Source: Aphanocapsa lilacina HA4352-LM1
GTDB taxonomy: Bacteria > Cyanobacteriota > Cyanobacteriia > Gloeobacterales > Gloeobacteraceae
Direction of reading: 5' to 3'
DNA: 38,860 bases
Assembly (NCBI GenBank): GCA_019359725.1
Contig: JAHHGR010000044.1
Span: 1-38,860, forward strand
The position numbers and the translations under genes are program-made. Positions within the stretch are counted from its first letter, which is position 1, and each line of letters starts with the position of its first letter. The notes under the pieces are model-generated. The model searched no databases. It was not told the DNA's origin and saw only the letters and a list, made by a program, of their open reading frames with translations. Below, piece after piece: positions 27,243-37,057 of this stretch.

Positions 27243-27460
27243 AATGTTCGGGCAAAATAAACATGGTCGGTTCGATAAACTCCCGTGAAACGAGAATTTG
27301 GGTCAGTCAAACTGTACCAAAAAATAATCGAATAGTGGTGGGTTTGAGCAAAAAAAACTCTATATCTAGGGGGGCCACTTCAGAAAAGCGGCTATTTGCC
27401 CACTGAGACACCACATATCTGGACTGGCCATCGCATCGGCGCGCGTCGATTGGCGGTCGA

Positions 27461-28573
27461 TCAATCTGAGGGCAACCCCAGATAGGCCAGGGTCGAGCGC
27501 AAAATACGCCCGGTCGCGTGGCCGTCGCCGAAGGGGTTGACCGCCCGGGCCATCTGCCCGTAGAGGGCATCGTCGGTGAGCAGTGCGTGGGCGGTACGGG
27601 CGATGGCGGTGCGGTCGGTACCGACTTTGAGGGCCACCCCCGCCTCGATCGCCTCGGGCCGCTCGGTGGTCTCGCGCAGCACCAGCACGGGTTTACCGAA
27701 GGCGGGCGCTTCCTCCTGCAGTCCGCCTGAGTCGGTGAGCACCAGCGTGGAGCGCTGCAGGGCACCCACCAACTGTGGGTAGTCGAAAGGTTCGTCCAAA
27801 AAGGCGCGCGGATGCGCACCGAGGATGCGCTGGAGCGGTTCGCGCACGGTTGGATTTTTATGCAAAGGCAGCACCAGGGCGGTGTCCGGGTGCGCTTCGA
27901 GAATATCAACCAGGGCGTGGGCGATGTTTTCGAGGGGTTGGCCCCAGTTCTCGCGGCGGTGGGCGGTGACCAGCATCACCCGCGACGTTTCCCAGTCGAG
28001 GCCCGCCACCGGGCACTCGGGCTTGCGGCTTGCGATGGTGTGCAGCGCGTCGATCACGGTGTTGCCGGTGAGGTAGACGTGATCGAGGATACCTTCGCGC
28101 TTGAGGTTCTCCGCCGCGCGCATTGTCGGGGCAAAGTGCAGGGCCGCCAGGCGCGAGGTGAGGCGGCGGTTCATCTCCTCGGGGTACGGGTCGTCTGCGA
28201 CCCCCGTGCGCAGACCCGCTTCGACGTGGCCCAGGGGAGTCTTTTGGTAGAAGGCGGCGAGGGCGGCGGCAAAGGTGGTCGTGGTGTCTCCCTGCACTAG
28301 CACCAGGTCGGGGCGCTCGTCGGTGAGGACGGCTTCGAGGCCCACCAGCGCTCGACAGGTAATGTCGGCCAGGCTCTGGCGCGGCGTCATAATCTGCAAA
28401 TCGGCGTCCGCCTCGATCTCGAACCAGCCGAGGGTCTGATAGAGCATCTCCCGGTGTTGGCCGGTGAGGATCACCCGCGTCCGCAGGTGCGGACAGCTTC
28501 GAAAGCCCAGGATCACCGGGGCCAGCTTCACCGCCTCCGGTCGGGTTCCCAGGACAATGGCCACTTTGCTCAT
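27461..28573 (-). CDS. wecB: UDP-N-acetylglucosamine 2-epimerase (non-hydrolysing)
   Basis: This enzyme interconverts UDP-GlcNAc and UDP-ManNAc for envelope polysaccharides. The 370-aa product has IVLGTRPEAVKLAPVI, VILTGQHREML, VLVQGDTTTTFAAALAAF, GHVEAGLRTG (catalytic acids in the family), VTAHRRENWG and LTDSGGLQEEAPAFG. Start ATG 28573 (MSKVAIVLG). It is divergent from the GT2 gene across 126 bases, and both point to surface-glycan synthesis. The 218 bases downstream (27243-27460) hold no gene; they contain A/T-rich sequence including a short GAG-A8-CTC-like dyad. Confidence 0.95.
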   Translation of the reverse strand: MSKVAIVLGTRPEAVKLAPVILGFRSCPHLRTRVILTGQHREMLYQTLGWFEIEADADLQIMTPRQSLADITCRALVGLEAVLTDERPDLVLVQGDTTTTFAAALAAFYQKTPLGHVEAGLRTGVADDPYPEEMNRRLTSRLAALHFAPTMRAAENLKREGILDHVYLTGNTVIDALHTIASRKPECPVAGLDWETSRVMLVTAHRRENWGQPLENIAHALVDILEAHPDTALVLPLHKNPTVREPLQRILGAHPRAFLDEPFDYPQLVGALQRSTLVLTDSGGLQEEAPAFGKPVLVLRETTERPEAIEAGVALKVGTDRTAIARTAHALLTDDALYGQMARAVNPFGDGHATGRILRSTLAYLGLPSD

Positions 28574-28699
28574 GGCGTCAGTGTAACCCGCCGGACGGGC
28601 AGCTTCCCTGGTTCGATCCGGGTATTCTATGGTCCAGCGTTGTAAGCTGATGAAAGCTTTGTGGGCGGCCCCAGCGGCACTCCCCAGTCAGATAGAGCG

Positions 28700-29680
28700 A
28701 TGCCTCAGTCGATTTCTGTTGTCGTTCCTGTCTTTAACGAACAAGACAATCTGCCCGAGCTGTACCGGCGGCTTACGGCGGTGCTGAGCGGCCTAGGGAG
28801 TTCTTACGAAATTATTTTTGTCGACGATGCGAGCAGCGACCGCACCCCCCACCTCGTCCGCCAGCTCATCCAGGCCGATCCGCGCGTGCGGCTTTTGAGT
28901 TTTTCGCGCAACTTCGGCCACCAGGTGGCGGTGACCGCCGGGCTCAACTTCACCGGCGGCGAAGCGGTCGTGATCATGGACGGCGACCTGCAAGATCCGC
29001 CCGAACTGCTGCCGCAACTGTTAGATAAGTGGCGAGCGGGCTTCAAGGTGGTCTTTGCCCGGCGTACCCAGCGCGGCCGCGAATCTGCCTCCAAGCGATT
29101 GTTCGCCTTTTTGTACTATCGCCTCCTGCAGCGGCTGGCGGAGGTGCAGATGCCAGTCGACAGCGGCGATTTTTGCCTGCTTGACCGCCAGATCGTGGAC
29201 TTGCTCAACGCCATGCCCGAGCGCAACCGCTACTTGCGGGGCCTGCGCTCGTGGGTAGGTTTCGATCAGGCGGAGGTGACCTTCGAGCGGCCCCCGCGCC
29301 TCGCGGGCGAACCCAAGTACACCTTCACCAAATCCCTCGCCCTCGCCCTGGATGGATTGGTCTCCTTCTCGCGGCTGCCGTTGCGCCTGGCCACCTGGCT
29401 CGGGTTTTTCACAGGTTTTCTCGCCCTGGTGATGGTGGGATTGGTCATCTACTGGCGCTTTTTTACGGCTTCCCCCCTCAACGGCTTCGGCGCCCTTGCG
29501 GCGGCGGTGTTTTTTATCGGGGCGGTGCAGCTCATTACCGTCGGCATCCTGGGCGAGTACGTGGGCCGCATCTACGAAGAAATCAAAAACCGACCGCTCT
29601 ACATCCTCAAGGACGCCCAGGGTTTCGAGCGCCCGGTGCCGGGGCGCGTGGGTAATGCTCCGTTCAGCAATGGGCCGTGA
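28700..29680 (+). CDS. GT2 glycosyltransferase, DPM1/GtrB-like, two membrane helices
   Basis: The 326-aa enzyme has a cytoplasmic GT-A domain (1-230): [52 protein letters not shown], the DxD-type [16 protein letters not shown] and [14 protein letters not shown]. Two C-terminal membrane helices follow (about 235-305: [39 protein letters not shown]), then [14 protein letters not shown]. This is the GtrB/ArnC-like class that loads a sugar onto a polyprenyl phosphate. The donor sugar is unknown. I chose ATG 28700 ([13 protein letters not shown]). Its TGA overlaps the trmL start by 11 bases. Confidence 0.9.
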   Translation: MPQSISVVVPVFNEQDNLPELYRRLTAVLSGLGSSYEIIFVDDASSDRTPHLVRQLIQADPRVRLLSFSRNFGHQVAVTAGLNFTGGEAVVIMDGDLQDPPELLPQLLDKWRAGFKVVFARRTQRGRESASKRLFAFLYYRLLQRLAEVQMPVDSGDFCLLDRQIVDLLNAMPERNRYLRGLRSWVGFDQAEVTFERPPRLAGEPKYTFTKSLALALDGLVSFSRLPLRLATWLGFFTGFLALVMVGLVIYWRFFTASPLNGFGALAAAVFFIGAVQLITVGILGEYVGRIYEEIKNRPLYILKDAQGFERPVPGRVGNAPFSNGP

Positions 29681-30143
29681 AGCTTTCCATGTCGTGCTGG
29701 TGGATCCGGAAATCCCTCCCAACACCGGCAATGTGGCGCGCACCTGTGCCGCCACCGGCACCAGCCTGCATCTGGTAGGGACTTTGGGCTTTCAACTGAG
29801 CGACAAATACCTCAAGCGCGCCGGGCTCGACTACTGGGACCATGTCGATTTGCACTACCATCCCGAGCTTGAAACATTACTGGCACAACAATCTGAGCAG
29901 CGCTTCGTGCTCACCAGCGCCCGCCGGGGAGTGTGCCTGTGGGACTTTGCTTTTCAGCCCGGCGACTGGCTGGTCTTCGGCTCCGAGAGCCGCGGCCTGC
30001 CCGGTAGGCTATTTGCGGACGAACGCTATCCGGCGGTAACCATTCCCCTTGCCGAACCGGCGGTTCGCAGCTTGAATCTCTCCAATGCCGTGGCTGTGGT
30101 CCTTTTTGAAGCGCTTCGCCAGTTGGGCCTGCCTTCAGGCTAA
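29670..30143 (+). CDS. trmL: tRNA (cytidine34-2'-O)-methyltransferase TrmL
   Basis: TrmL is a SPOUT methyltransferase that modifies the wobble base of certain leucine tRNAs. The 157-aa product has [51 protein letters not shown] (SAM knot) and [20 protein letters not shown], the standard motifs in order. The ATG at 29670 overlaps the glycosyltransferase stop, so coupling is likely. It converges with the M15 peptidase gene, three bases apart. Confidence 0.93.
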   Translation: MGREAFHVVLVDPEIPPNTGNVARTCAATGTSLHLVGTLGFQLSDKYLKRAGLDYWDHVDLHYHPELETLLAQQSEQRFVLTSARRGVCLWDFAFQPGDWLVFGSESRGLPGRLFADERYPAVTIPLAEPAVRSLNLSNAVAVVLFEALRQLGLPSG

Positions 30144-30146
30144 AGC

Positions 30147-31037
30147 CTATCCACCCTTGGCCGCAGAAAAAAGTGTCTTTCCCTTTTTGGATCCAACGTA
30201 CCGCCAGTGCCAGGGTTCGTAGCTGACGCCTACGGCGTTGCCCGGCGGGTAAGAAAGTTCGAACCCGAAGCGGGCGGCGCTGCGGCTGAGCCAGCGGAAG
30301 GCAGGGGTGTTCTCAAAGGTGGTCTCCAGATGTGTTTTCGGATAGAGCGCGTCGCCCAGATCCATGGCGTAGCCCGTGTGGTGCTCGCTGAAGCCGGGAG
30401 GAGCAACCAGTTGGAGTGCGGCGCCCAGGGAGCCTTTTCTGGCTATTTGTTTTGCAAAAATCCGCGCTTGCCTGGTGCGGTCGCGAAAACCGGAGATCAA
30501 AAGGAGCCTCACTCCCGCTTTAATGGCGGCTTCCCGCATCCGCGCAAACGCCCACGCAGCTTCGTTGCTCAGATATTCTTTGCGTCCGCGAACCGTACTG
30601 TTGCCTGCCACCAGACGCAAATCGCGACGCGCTGCCTCTTTGTAGGGCGGGTGGGCGATGCTCGGGGCCGGTTTGTGCGGTTGGGGGCGCTCGGGGGCTG
30701 GCGGGGGCTCAGGTTCGGGTGGGCGTAAAAGCGGAGTTTCCGGTTCCAGCTCAGGTTGCAAGAGCGGTTCAGGAGCCGGCAACAAATCCACTGGCGGCGA
30801 TTCGGCTTCAGGCGGGGTGGGTAAGGTTTCAGTCGGGGTCGACGCAGGCACAGACAGAATCGGCGGCGGCGGCTCCGGCGGCTCCGGCTGCGCCGGGGAC
30901 GGGCCTGGCGCCAGAAGCCCCAGGACGGCTTGAAAGGCGACTATCGCAGCTTTGAGGTAAAACTGGCTGTACCGTTTGTGCACAGGATCGCCGCACGCGT
31001 CGGTCTGTCCCGTGGCTGTAGCAACCCGCTGAATCAC
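30147..31037 (-). CDS. M15B (VanY-type) D-alanyl-D-alanine carboxypeptidase, proline-rich linker
   Basis: The 296-aa protein has a hydrophobic N-terminal segment (about 27-50, FYLKAAIVAFQAVLGLLA; signal peptide or anchor). A long Pro/Glu-rich linker follows (about 50-125). The C-terminal M15B domain (about 130-290) shows LLISGFRDRTRQ, the zinc site FSEHHTGYAMDLGD (His, Asp) and EPWHWRYVG (last zinc His). It should trim the terminal D-Ala from peptidoglycan stem peptides in the periplasm. The linker probably spans the envelope layer. The start is a GTG at 31037 and is not certain. It follows the RHH gene by 30 bases. Confidence 0.88.
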   Translation of the reverse strand: MIQRVATATGQTDACGDPVHKRYSQFYLKAAIVAFQAVLGLLAPGPSPAQPEPPEPPPPILSVPASTPTETLPTPPEAESPPVDLLPAPEPLLQPELEPETPLLRPPEPEPPPAPERPQPHKPAPSIAHPPYKEAARRDLRLVAGNSTVRGRKEYLSNEAAWAFARMREAAIKAGVRLLLISGFRDRTRQARIFAKQIARKGSLGAALQLVAPPGFSEHHTGYAMDLGDALYPKTHLETTFENTPAFRWLSRSAARFGFELSYPPGNAVGVSYEPWHWRYVGSKKGKTLFSAAKGG

Positions 31038-31067
31038 CCGGCTCGACCCCAGAATCTGTATGCGGCT

Positions 31068-31304
31068 TTATCCAGTCTGCTCGATGGCCGTCTTGCCGGG
31101 ACCGGCCTTGGCGAAGGCCAGCACAAACCTGTCCTCGCCGGGCGGCGTGGTGCGCTCCCGGCGCTGCTGCAAGGCCCGGTCGATGAGCTTGGCGACCAGC
31201 CGGGAGACCGAGCGCTCCTCCGCCTCCGCCCACTGCTCCAGTTCTTTTTTCAGCTCGGCGGGGACATAGGCCACCACCCTGTCGAGATCCGTCTTGCCGC
31301 CCAT
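31068..31304 (-). CDS. CopG/Arc-like ribbon-helix-helix protein
   Basis: The 78-aa protein contains DLDRVVAYVPAELKKELEQW and EERSVSRLVAKLIDRALQQR, a ribbon-helix-helix DNA-binding fold, then a basic tail. Such proteins are small repressors or antitoxins. No toxin partner is adjacent: upstream is the transglutaminase gene (106 bases away), downstream the M15 peptidase. ATG 31304. Whether it controls its neighbours is unknown. Confidence 0.7.
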   Translation of the reverse strand: MGGKTDLDRVVAYVPAELKKELEQWAEAEERSVSRLVAKLIDRALQQRRERTTPPGEDRFVLAFAKAGPGKTAIEQTG

Positions 31305-31409
31305 GCCGCCGTTCGGTATTCACTGGCCTTTGCACATATTGTACGGATCGCCGCAGCACACGGGGATCGTTCTACAAAGACGGCGGCATCGTCAGCTGAC
31401 CCCTGACCC

Positions 31410-33026
31410 CTACGGCGTGGGCAGCTCTTCAACGATGGTGCACTGGACGTGGTTGAGTGAGAGGTCCGCCAGCGAATAGCCCCGCACGTTGGTGGTTTCG
31501 AAGGTGACACCTTTGCCCAGTTCAATGTGGTACCACGGAAGGGCCATGAAGTAGCGCCGCGGGTAAGGGCGGCTGCCGGTGTCATCCACGTTCGATTCGC
31601 ACGGCACCCAGCCCAGGCCGTCTAGATAAAATTCCAGCCAGACGTGGTTGTATTCGGGCATCAGCGGGTAGTTGCGGCTGTCGGGCAAAGGCGGGCACTT
31701 GTAGCGACCTACCGTCCGGCAGGGAATGCCGTTGAGGCGGGCGAGGGCGAGGAGCACCCCCACGTACTCGCCGCAGGAACCCTTGCCCCGGGCGAGCACC
31801 GCGTCGGGGGTATCAGAGACCCGTTGGATGCGGTAGTCGAGCCGGTCATAAACGTAATCGCGGATGGCGAGCATCTTGGCGAGCGGCCCGGTGCGATCTC
31901 CCACCGCCTCGCGGGCGGCTTCCTGCACCCGGCGCGCGTCCATGGTCAGATAGTCGTCATCGACCAGATAGCGGTCCTTGAACTCCTCCGGGAACCGGTC
32001 GTCCAACGATTCGGGGGCATGGTAACGGATGCCGCGCACTTCGATCAGCGCCCGCCAGCCAAACAGGTGCACTTCGCTTGCGGCGATCTTGTCGAACTCG
32101 AAGACGGCGATGCGCTGGCCGTCTTCGACTTCCTCGCGAAAAGGCCGGCCGATGGCTTCGACGCGGATGAGCTTTTGTCGGTCCGATTCGGCGGGCAGGG
32201 CAATTTTCCAGACGACGTTTTCGAGATCCGCCGGTTCAAGGGCGGCGGTCTCTTCGCAGTAGATCACTTCCACCAGGTAGCCGTTGGAGAGGGTATAGCG
32301 GCCCTGCGGTTCGGTCGAGATGTGCAGTCGGTGGATGAGGGTCTTGCTGCGGCTGTCAATCACCAGGCGGTTGTTGCGGTTGGGTTCCTGCTTAATAAAA
32401 TCTTCGACCTGGGAGTAGGCGACATAGAGCGATCCGGCGGCAAAGGCCAGGCAGGTGGGTTGCTCGTAGGGTGTCAGGGCACTGAAGTGCACCTGTCCGC
32501 TTTGAGGGTCGAGGCAGTAGACCGTTTGCTCGGCGCAGTCAGACACCCACAAACGGCCGTCCTCGTAGACGAGGCTCTGTTCGCCAGTACCGGGGGCGTC
32601 GAAGGTGCGCACGCAATCGCCCGTGAGGCGGCTGTAGACACGAATCTGCTGGACAGAGCGCACGCTCACGAACCATTCCTCGGCGCTCGCTGCGAGTCCT
32701 TCGCCGCGGTAGCGCAGATCCATGACGATTTGCAGGCGCATCGTCTCGCGGTCCACCCGCATCAATTCGTCCTGGCGCAAAGCCCACAATTCGCCGTTCT
32801 CGGCGGCGATGCCGGTGACGTCGAGCCAGTCGCCAATCGCCCGGGGATTGGCAATCACCTCCAGGCCGCTGCACGGATCGATGGCGAGCAGATAGCCGGT
32901 GTGGGGATCGACCGCGAGCAGTCGCTCTTCGACCCAGGCGAGGCCGAAGACGCTCGATGCGCAAATTGGACGAATCAGGTGAAGCACGGGAAGTATCTTG
33001 ACAGCAACAACCGCCCTGCCCGGCAA
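31410..33026 (-). CDS. Beta-propeller-like N-domain plus transglutaminase-like protease fold
   Basis: The product (about 538 aa) has two parts. The first (about 20-240) shows repeated strands such as LLAVDPHTGYLLAIDPCSG, GELWALRQDELMRVD and DGRLWVSDCAEQTVYCLD, like NHL/SMP-30 propellers. The second (about 370-500) is a transglutaminase-like domain with Cys in GKGSCGEYVGVLLALARLNG, His in PEYNHVWLEFYL and Asp in CESNVDD, so the catalytic triad is present. No signal peptide is evident. The start is uncertain: in-frame TTG at 33053 or 33026 or GTG at 32987. The only strong ribosome site, GGAGGTGAT (about 33036-33044), aims at an out-of-frame GTG at 33034 (see findings). Confidence 0.78.
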   Translation of the reverse strand: MPGRAVVAVKILPVLHLIRPICASSVFGLAWVEERLLAVDPHTGYLLAIDPCSGLEVIANPRAIGDWLDVTGIAAENGELWALRQDELMRVDRETMRLQIVMDLRYRGEGLAASAEEWFVSVRSVQQIRVYSRLTGDCVRTFDAPGTGEQSLVYEDGRLWVSDCAEQTVYCLDPQSGQVHFSALTPYEQPTCLAFAAGSLYVAYSQVEDFIKQEPNRNNRLVIDSRSKTLIHRLHISTEPQGRYTLSNGYLVEVIYCEETAALEPADLENVVWKIALPAESDRQKLIRVEAIGRPFREEVEDGQRIAVFEFDKIAASEVHLFGWRALIEVRGIRYHAPESLDDRFPEEFKDRYLVDDDYLTMDARRVQEAAREAVGDRTGPLAKMLAIRDYVYDRLDYRIQRVSDTPDAVLARGKGSCGEYVGVLLALARLNGIPCRTVGRYKCPPLPDSRNYPLMPEYNHVWLEFYLDGLGWVPCESNVDDTGSRPYPRRYFMALPWYHIELGKGVTFETTNVRGYSLADLSLNHVQCTIVEELPTP

Positions 33027-33087
33027 GTGAGCACGATCACCTCCCAGGGTCAAGGTCGGCCGTGAACAGTCTAGCCTCTGGTTTGCC

Positions 33088-33146
33088 TATCGGTAGAACC
33101 GATATGGGCGTTGCAGCCTTGACGGGCTGAGCCGCAACATCCCATA
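33088..33146. repeat. Structured intergenic DNA between purU and the transglutaminase gene
   Basis: TATCGGT-AGA-ACCGATA (33088-33104) is a perfect 7-bp hairpin. Overlapping it, TATGGG (33103-33108) pairs with CCCATA (33141-33146), GTTGC (33110-33114) with GCAAC (33134-33138), and AGCC (33115-33118) with GGCT (33125-33128). Together they form a 44-base bulged stem-loop. No terminal T-run. Confidence 0.5.
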
Positions 33147-33195
33147 GCACCTGAGTAAAAGTAAACGAAAAAATCGGCTCAGGTTTGTCTGCAGG

Positions 33196-34050
33196 TCAAA
33201 CGAAGACCACGGTCCGGTTGCCGTAGATCAAGATGCGATCTTCCACGTGCCACTTGACTGCCCGGGCGAGCACGACGCGCTCGATGTCGCGGCCTTTGAG
33301 TTTGAGATCGGCTACTTGATCTCGATGGTTGACCCGCACGACGTCCTGCTCGATAATCGGCCCCGCATCCAGTTCTTCAGTGACGTAGTGGGCGGTGGCA
33401 CCAATGACTTTGACTCCCCGCTCACAGGCCCGCTCATAAGGCGAAGCGCCCACGAAGGCAGGCAGGAAGCTGTGGTGGATGTTGATGATCTGCCCGGTGT
33501 AGTGCTCTACGAACCTGGGGCTCAGCACGCGCATGTAGCGGGCCAGAACAACGAAATCGACCTCTCCTTCGAGCAACTCGAGTATCTGGGCTTCGCGCTC
33601 CAGATGATTGGTTTTGTCGATGGGCAGGTAGTGGTAGGGCAGACCGTACTGGGCGGCCACCGGTTCGAGATCGGGGTGATTGCTCACCACCAGCGGGATC
33701 TTGACGGGCAGTTCGCCTGACTGCCGGCGCCACAGCAAATCGACAAAGCAATGGTCCAGCCGCGAAACGAATAGCGCCATGCGCTTCGGTTCACCCGTGC
33801 GCACCAGCCGCCAGTCCATCGCAAAGCGCTCGGCTATCGGCGCAAAGCAGCGGGTGAAGCCGTCGTCATCCGGCGCGTCCGTGTATAAAAATTCCAGCCG
33901 CATGAAGAAGACGCCCCCGATGGGGTCGGTGGTGTGCTGGTCGGAGCGCACGATATTGCCCCCCGCCTCCAGCACGCACTGCGAGACGGCAGCCACGATC
34001 CCCCGGCGGTCGGGGCAGGAGATGAGCAGGGTGCGGGCGGTGGGGATCAT
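33196..34050 (-). CDS. purU: Formyltetrahydrofolate deformylase
   Basis: PurU hydrolyses 10-formyl-THF to THF and formate, balancing one-carbon units. The 284-aa product has an N-terminal ACT domain (about 5-80: [21 protein letters not shown]) and a C-terminal formyltransferase fold with [40 protein letters not shown] (Asn and His of the active site) and [20 protein letters not shown] chose ATG 34050 because it begins the ACT domain; sequence upstream in the same frame is not conserved. It stands apart from the other folate genes. Confidence 0.93.
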   Translation of the reverse strand: MIPTARTLLISCPDRRGIVAAVSQCVLEAGGNIVRSDQHTTDPIGGVFFMRLEFLYTDAPDDDGFTRCFAPIAERFAMDWRLVRTGEPKRMALFVSRLDHCFVDLLWRRQSGELPVKIPLVVSNHPDLEPVAAQYGLPYHYLPIDKTNHLEREAQILELLEGEVDFVVLARYMRVLSPRFVEHYTGQIINIHHSFLPAFVGASPYERACERGVKVIGATAHYVTEELDAGPIIEQDVVRVNHRDQVADLKLKGRDIERVVLARAVKWHVEDRILIYGNRTVVFV

Positions 34051-34159
34051 TGGAGTTCCGGCGGCAAAAACACACATACGATAGCCAAAATGCCTCGGAT
34101 GCGTGCAGGTGTGAACGCGTGTCCTGCACCGAAGTACGATCGTGGCGCGGTTCGCTTGG

Positions 34160-34240
34160 CCGCTCGCGCCTGGAGGCGGAGCGCAAAGAGTTGCTCTGGC
34201 CGAACAGCTCAGGGCGATGGGGATCGACCCGGAGCAGTGA
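34160..34240 (+). pseudogene. Tail fragment of a Uma2-family endonuclease-like gene
   Basis: One plus-strand frame reads [10 protein letters not shown], and after a one-base shift the next frame reads [15 protein letters not shown] and stops at 34238-34240. The coiled charged helix ending in LRxxGIDP- is the usual C-terminus of cyanobacterial Uma2 (DUF820) proteins. Nothing of the nuclease core is visible upstream, because purU occupies the space. A short decayed remnant. Confidence 0.35.
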
Positions 34241-34246
34241 TAGGCT

Positions 34247-36883
34247 TCATTTCTCAGGGAGGCGCACCGGGTCTGACTCTTCTTTGACGCGGCTGATGAT
34301 CTGGATTGTCCGCTGCACATCCGCCGGGAAGATCACCACCAGGTCGCCGGCAGCGGCATTGCGCAGGGCGTGCTCCACCGCTTCCGCCTCATCTAGAATC
34401 GTCTGAAACGGAAATTCGGGGTTGCGCTGCTCGATGCCCTCGCTAATCAAAGCAGCCGCCTCGTCGGGAGCCCGGCCGCGCCGGTCGTCGTCCTCTTTGA
34501 CGATGGCGGCGTCAAACATGCCGGCAGCCAGGTAGCCCAGTTTGCGCAGGTCCTCGTCGCGCCGGTCGCCGGGGCCGCCGATGACGCCGATTTTGCGGGG
34601 GTTGTCCATGCGCTCGAGCACCCGCTGAATAGCCTCGTACCCCGCCGGGTTGTGGGCGTAATCGACAATTACCTCGAAACCGTTGACGTCGAAAACGTTG
34701 AGCCTCCCCGGCGTCTGGGCCGGGGAGGGCACGAAGCTGCTCAAGGCGGCGCGGATATCGTCGATTTTGATGCCGTGCAAAAAGGCCGCCAGGGTGGCCG
34801 CCAGCACGTTCTGGATCATGAAGACCGCCCGGCCCGATAGGGTGAGCGGGATATTGACCACCCGCTCGACGCGCAGTTTCCAGGCGCCCTTGAGAATCGA
34901 GACGTGGCCTTCTTCGAATACCGCTGCGATCCCGCCGCGGGAGACGTGCTCCTGGATAAGGGGGCTTTGGGGATCCAGACTGAAGTAAGAGACGGGTGCT
35001 TTGGTGTCGTGGGCCATGTCCGCCACCAGTTCGTCGTCGGCGTTAAGCACTACGAAGCCGTCCGGGTGGACCGACTCGGGCACCACTGATTTGACGCGGG
35101 CTAGATCTTCGAGGGTCTCGACGCCCTTGAGCCCCAGGTGATCCTCAGTGACGTTGAGCACCACGGCAATGTCGCAGACCGGAAAGCCCAGCCCTTCGCG
35201 CAGGATGCCACCCCGGGCGGTCTCCATCACCGCCGCTTCGACGGTCGGGTCTTTGAGTACCAGCTTGGCGCTAAAGGGGCCGGTCATGTCTCCCTTCATG
35301 ACCATCTGGTTCTGGATGTAGACGCCGTCGGTGGTCGTAAAGCCGACCCGCACACCCACGCCGCGCAGGATGTGGGCAATCAGACGGGTGGTGGTGGTTT
35401 TACCGTTGGTGCCGGTGACGGCGATGATCGGGATGCGCGTCTTGGCCCCCGGCGGGAAGAGCATGTCGACCACCGGTTCAGCCACGTTGCGCGGCAGCCC
35501 TTCGCTGGGGGCGATGTGCATGCGAAAACCCGGAGCGGCATTCACCTCGATCACTGCCCCTCCCACCTCGTTGATGGGCTGGGAGATGTCGGGGCAAATC
35601 AGGTCGATGCCGCAGATATCCAGCCCGATGTTGCGCGAGACGCGCTCGGCCAAGAAGGCATTATTGGGGTGCAGCAGATCGGTACGGTCGATGGCGGTGC
35701 CGCCGGTGCTCAAGTTGGCGGTGGATTTGAGATAGCAGATTTCGCCCTCCGCCAGCACCGTGTCGAGGGTATAGCCGCGCAGATCTAGAATCCGCTGGGT
35801 CATCTCGTCGATGGTGATGAGCGTGAGCACGTTCTCGTGGCCAAAGCCCCGGCGCGGATCGCAGTTGACCTGGTCGATCAGTTCGCGAATGCTCTGGCGG
35901 CCGTCGCCGGTGACGTGGGCAGGGACGCGCTCGGCCACCGCCACCACCTGATGGTTGATGACCAGGATTCGGTAATCCTTACCGGTGATGTACTGCTCGA
36001 CAATCACTTCTTTGGAAAATTCGCGCGCCGCATCGTAGGCCGATTGAGCGGTCTTCAGATCCCGGACATTGACGGTGATCCCCTTGCCGTGATTGGCATC
36101 GAGGGGCTTGAGCACCACCGGATAGCCACCCAGGTCTTCGATCGCCTCTTCGAGGTCGGCCAGCCGGCGAACGGTGGTACCTCTGGGGACCGGGATACCC
36201 ACCGAGGCGAGCATGCCCTTGGTGGCGGTTTTGTCGGAGGCAAGCTCGGTGGCGATGATGCTGGTATTGGTGGTGGTGGTCGCCTGGATGCGCTTTTGAT
36301 AGATGCCGTAGCCCAGCTGCACCAGCGACTTCTCCGATAGGCGAATGTGCGGGATGCCGCGGGTCTGGGCCTCTTCGACAATCGAGGCGGTGCTCGGTCC
36401 GAAGCGCACTTCTTCGCGGATTTCTTTGAGTTCCTGGATATCTTGCTCCAGTTCGGTATAAGGTTCCCCCGCCGCCAGGGTGCGGCAGATGCGCACGGCC
36501 GCGCGGGCTGCGTAGCGCCCCGCCGCCTCCTCGATGTAGGAGAACACGACGTTGTAGACGCCGTGGGTGCTGGTTTGGCGGGTGCGGCCAAAGGCGACGT
36601 CCATGCCGGCCAAAGTCTGCAATTCAAGGGCGACGTGCTCGATGACGTGGCCCATCCAGGTACCCTCGGTCACCCGCTCCATGAAGGCGCCGTCGCGCCC
36701 TTCCGAGCAGCCGTGCTGCATCAGGCTGGGCATCAGGGCGAGCAACCGGTCGTCAAAGCCAGGGATCAAGTTGGTCGGTTTTTCTTCCAACTCCTCCAGA
36801 TCCAGCTGCATGACGATCAGATTGTGGCGCCGGATACTCCAGTAGTTTGGCCCTTTAAGGGCGTGGGTCTGCAAAATTCTCAT
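34247..36883 (-). CDS. cphA: Cyanophycin synthetase
   Basis: CphA polymerises Asp and Arg into cyanophycin, a nitrogen reserve. The 878-aa product has three modules: an N-domain (about 1-160, [19 protein letters not shown]), an ATP-grasp domain (about 215-470: [27 protein letters not shown]) that adds Asp to the backbone, and a Mur-ligase-like domain (about 480-870: [20 protein letters not shown]-loop, [43 protein letters not shown]) that adds Arg. I chose ATG 36883 ([12 protein letters not shown]), where family members begin. It is divergent from sodB across 174 bases. No cphB is in the window. Confidence 0.97.
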   Translation of the reverse strand: MRILQTHALKGPNYWSIRRHNLIVMQLDLEELEEKPTNLIPGFDDRLLALMPSLMQHGCSEGRDGAFMERVTEGTWMGHVIEHVALELQTLAGMDVAFGRTRQTSTHGVYNVVFSYIEEAAGRYAARAAVRICRTLAAGEPYTELEQDIQELKEIREEVRFGPSTASIVEEAQTRGIPHIRLSEKSLVQLGYGIYQKRIQATTTTNTSIIATELASDKTATKGMLASVGIPVPRGTTVRRLADLEEAIEDLGGYPVVLKPLDANHGKGITVNVRDLKTAQSAYDAAREFSKEVIVEQYITGKDYRILVINHQVVAVAERVPAHVTGDGRQSIRELIDQVNCDPRRGFGHENVLTLITIDEMTQRILDLRGYTLDTVLAEGEICYLKSTANLSTGGTAIDRTDLLHPNNAFLAERVSRNIGLDICGIDLICPDISQPINEVGGAVIEVNAAPGFRMHIAPSEGLPRNVAEPVVDMLFPPGAKTRIPIIAVTGTNGKTTTTRLIAHILRGVGVRVGFTTTDGVYIQNQMVMKGDMTGPFSAKLVLKDPTVEAAVMETARGGILREGLGFPVCDIAVVLNVTEDHLGLKGVETLEDLARVKSVVPESVHPDGFVVLNADDELVADMAHDTKAPVSYFSLDPQSPLIQEHVSRGGIAAVFEEGHVSILKGAWKLRVERVVNIPLTLSGRAVFMIQNVLAATLAAFLHGIKIDDIRAALSSFVPSPAQTPGRLNVFDVNGFEVIVDYAHNPAGYEAIQRVLERMDNPRKIGVIGGPGDRRDEDLRKLGYLAAGMFDAAIVKEDDDRRGRAPDEAAALISEGIEQRNPEFPFQTILDEAEAVEHALRNAAAGDLVVIFPADVQRTIQIISRVKEESDPVRLPEK

Positions 36884-37057
36884 AAAATCCCGTGCAAGGT
36901 ATCGCCGTATGGCTACCGTGAACCAGCATAGCGCTTCTACCTGGGCGGTTGAAAAGCGGGCTTGTCCGGCCGCCCACAGCACTGACCAAAGCGGAACCGG
37001 CGTGTTATTAGATCTTAGGAGGAATGCCGAACCCGTTGACAATTAAGAGAGGACCCC

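Noticed and set aside
28605..28630. GGTTCGATCC resembling a tRNA T-loop
   Set aside because: The flanking arms do not pair, and no acceptor, D or anticodon stem can be built upstream.
30658..30933. Gly/Ser-rich plus-strand frame
   Set aside because: It is the antisense of the Pro/Glu-rich linker of the M15 peptidase; its repeats merely mirror that linker.
31644..33065. Long plus-strand open frame (473 codons) opposite the transglutaminase gene
   Set aside because: It lies antisense to a gene with clear catalytic motifs, shows no domain itself, and long antisense frames are common in GC-rich DNA. The same applies to 994-1962, 5587-6522 and 13090-14115.
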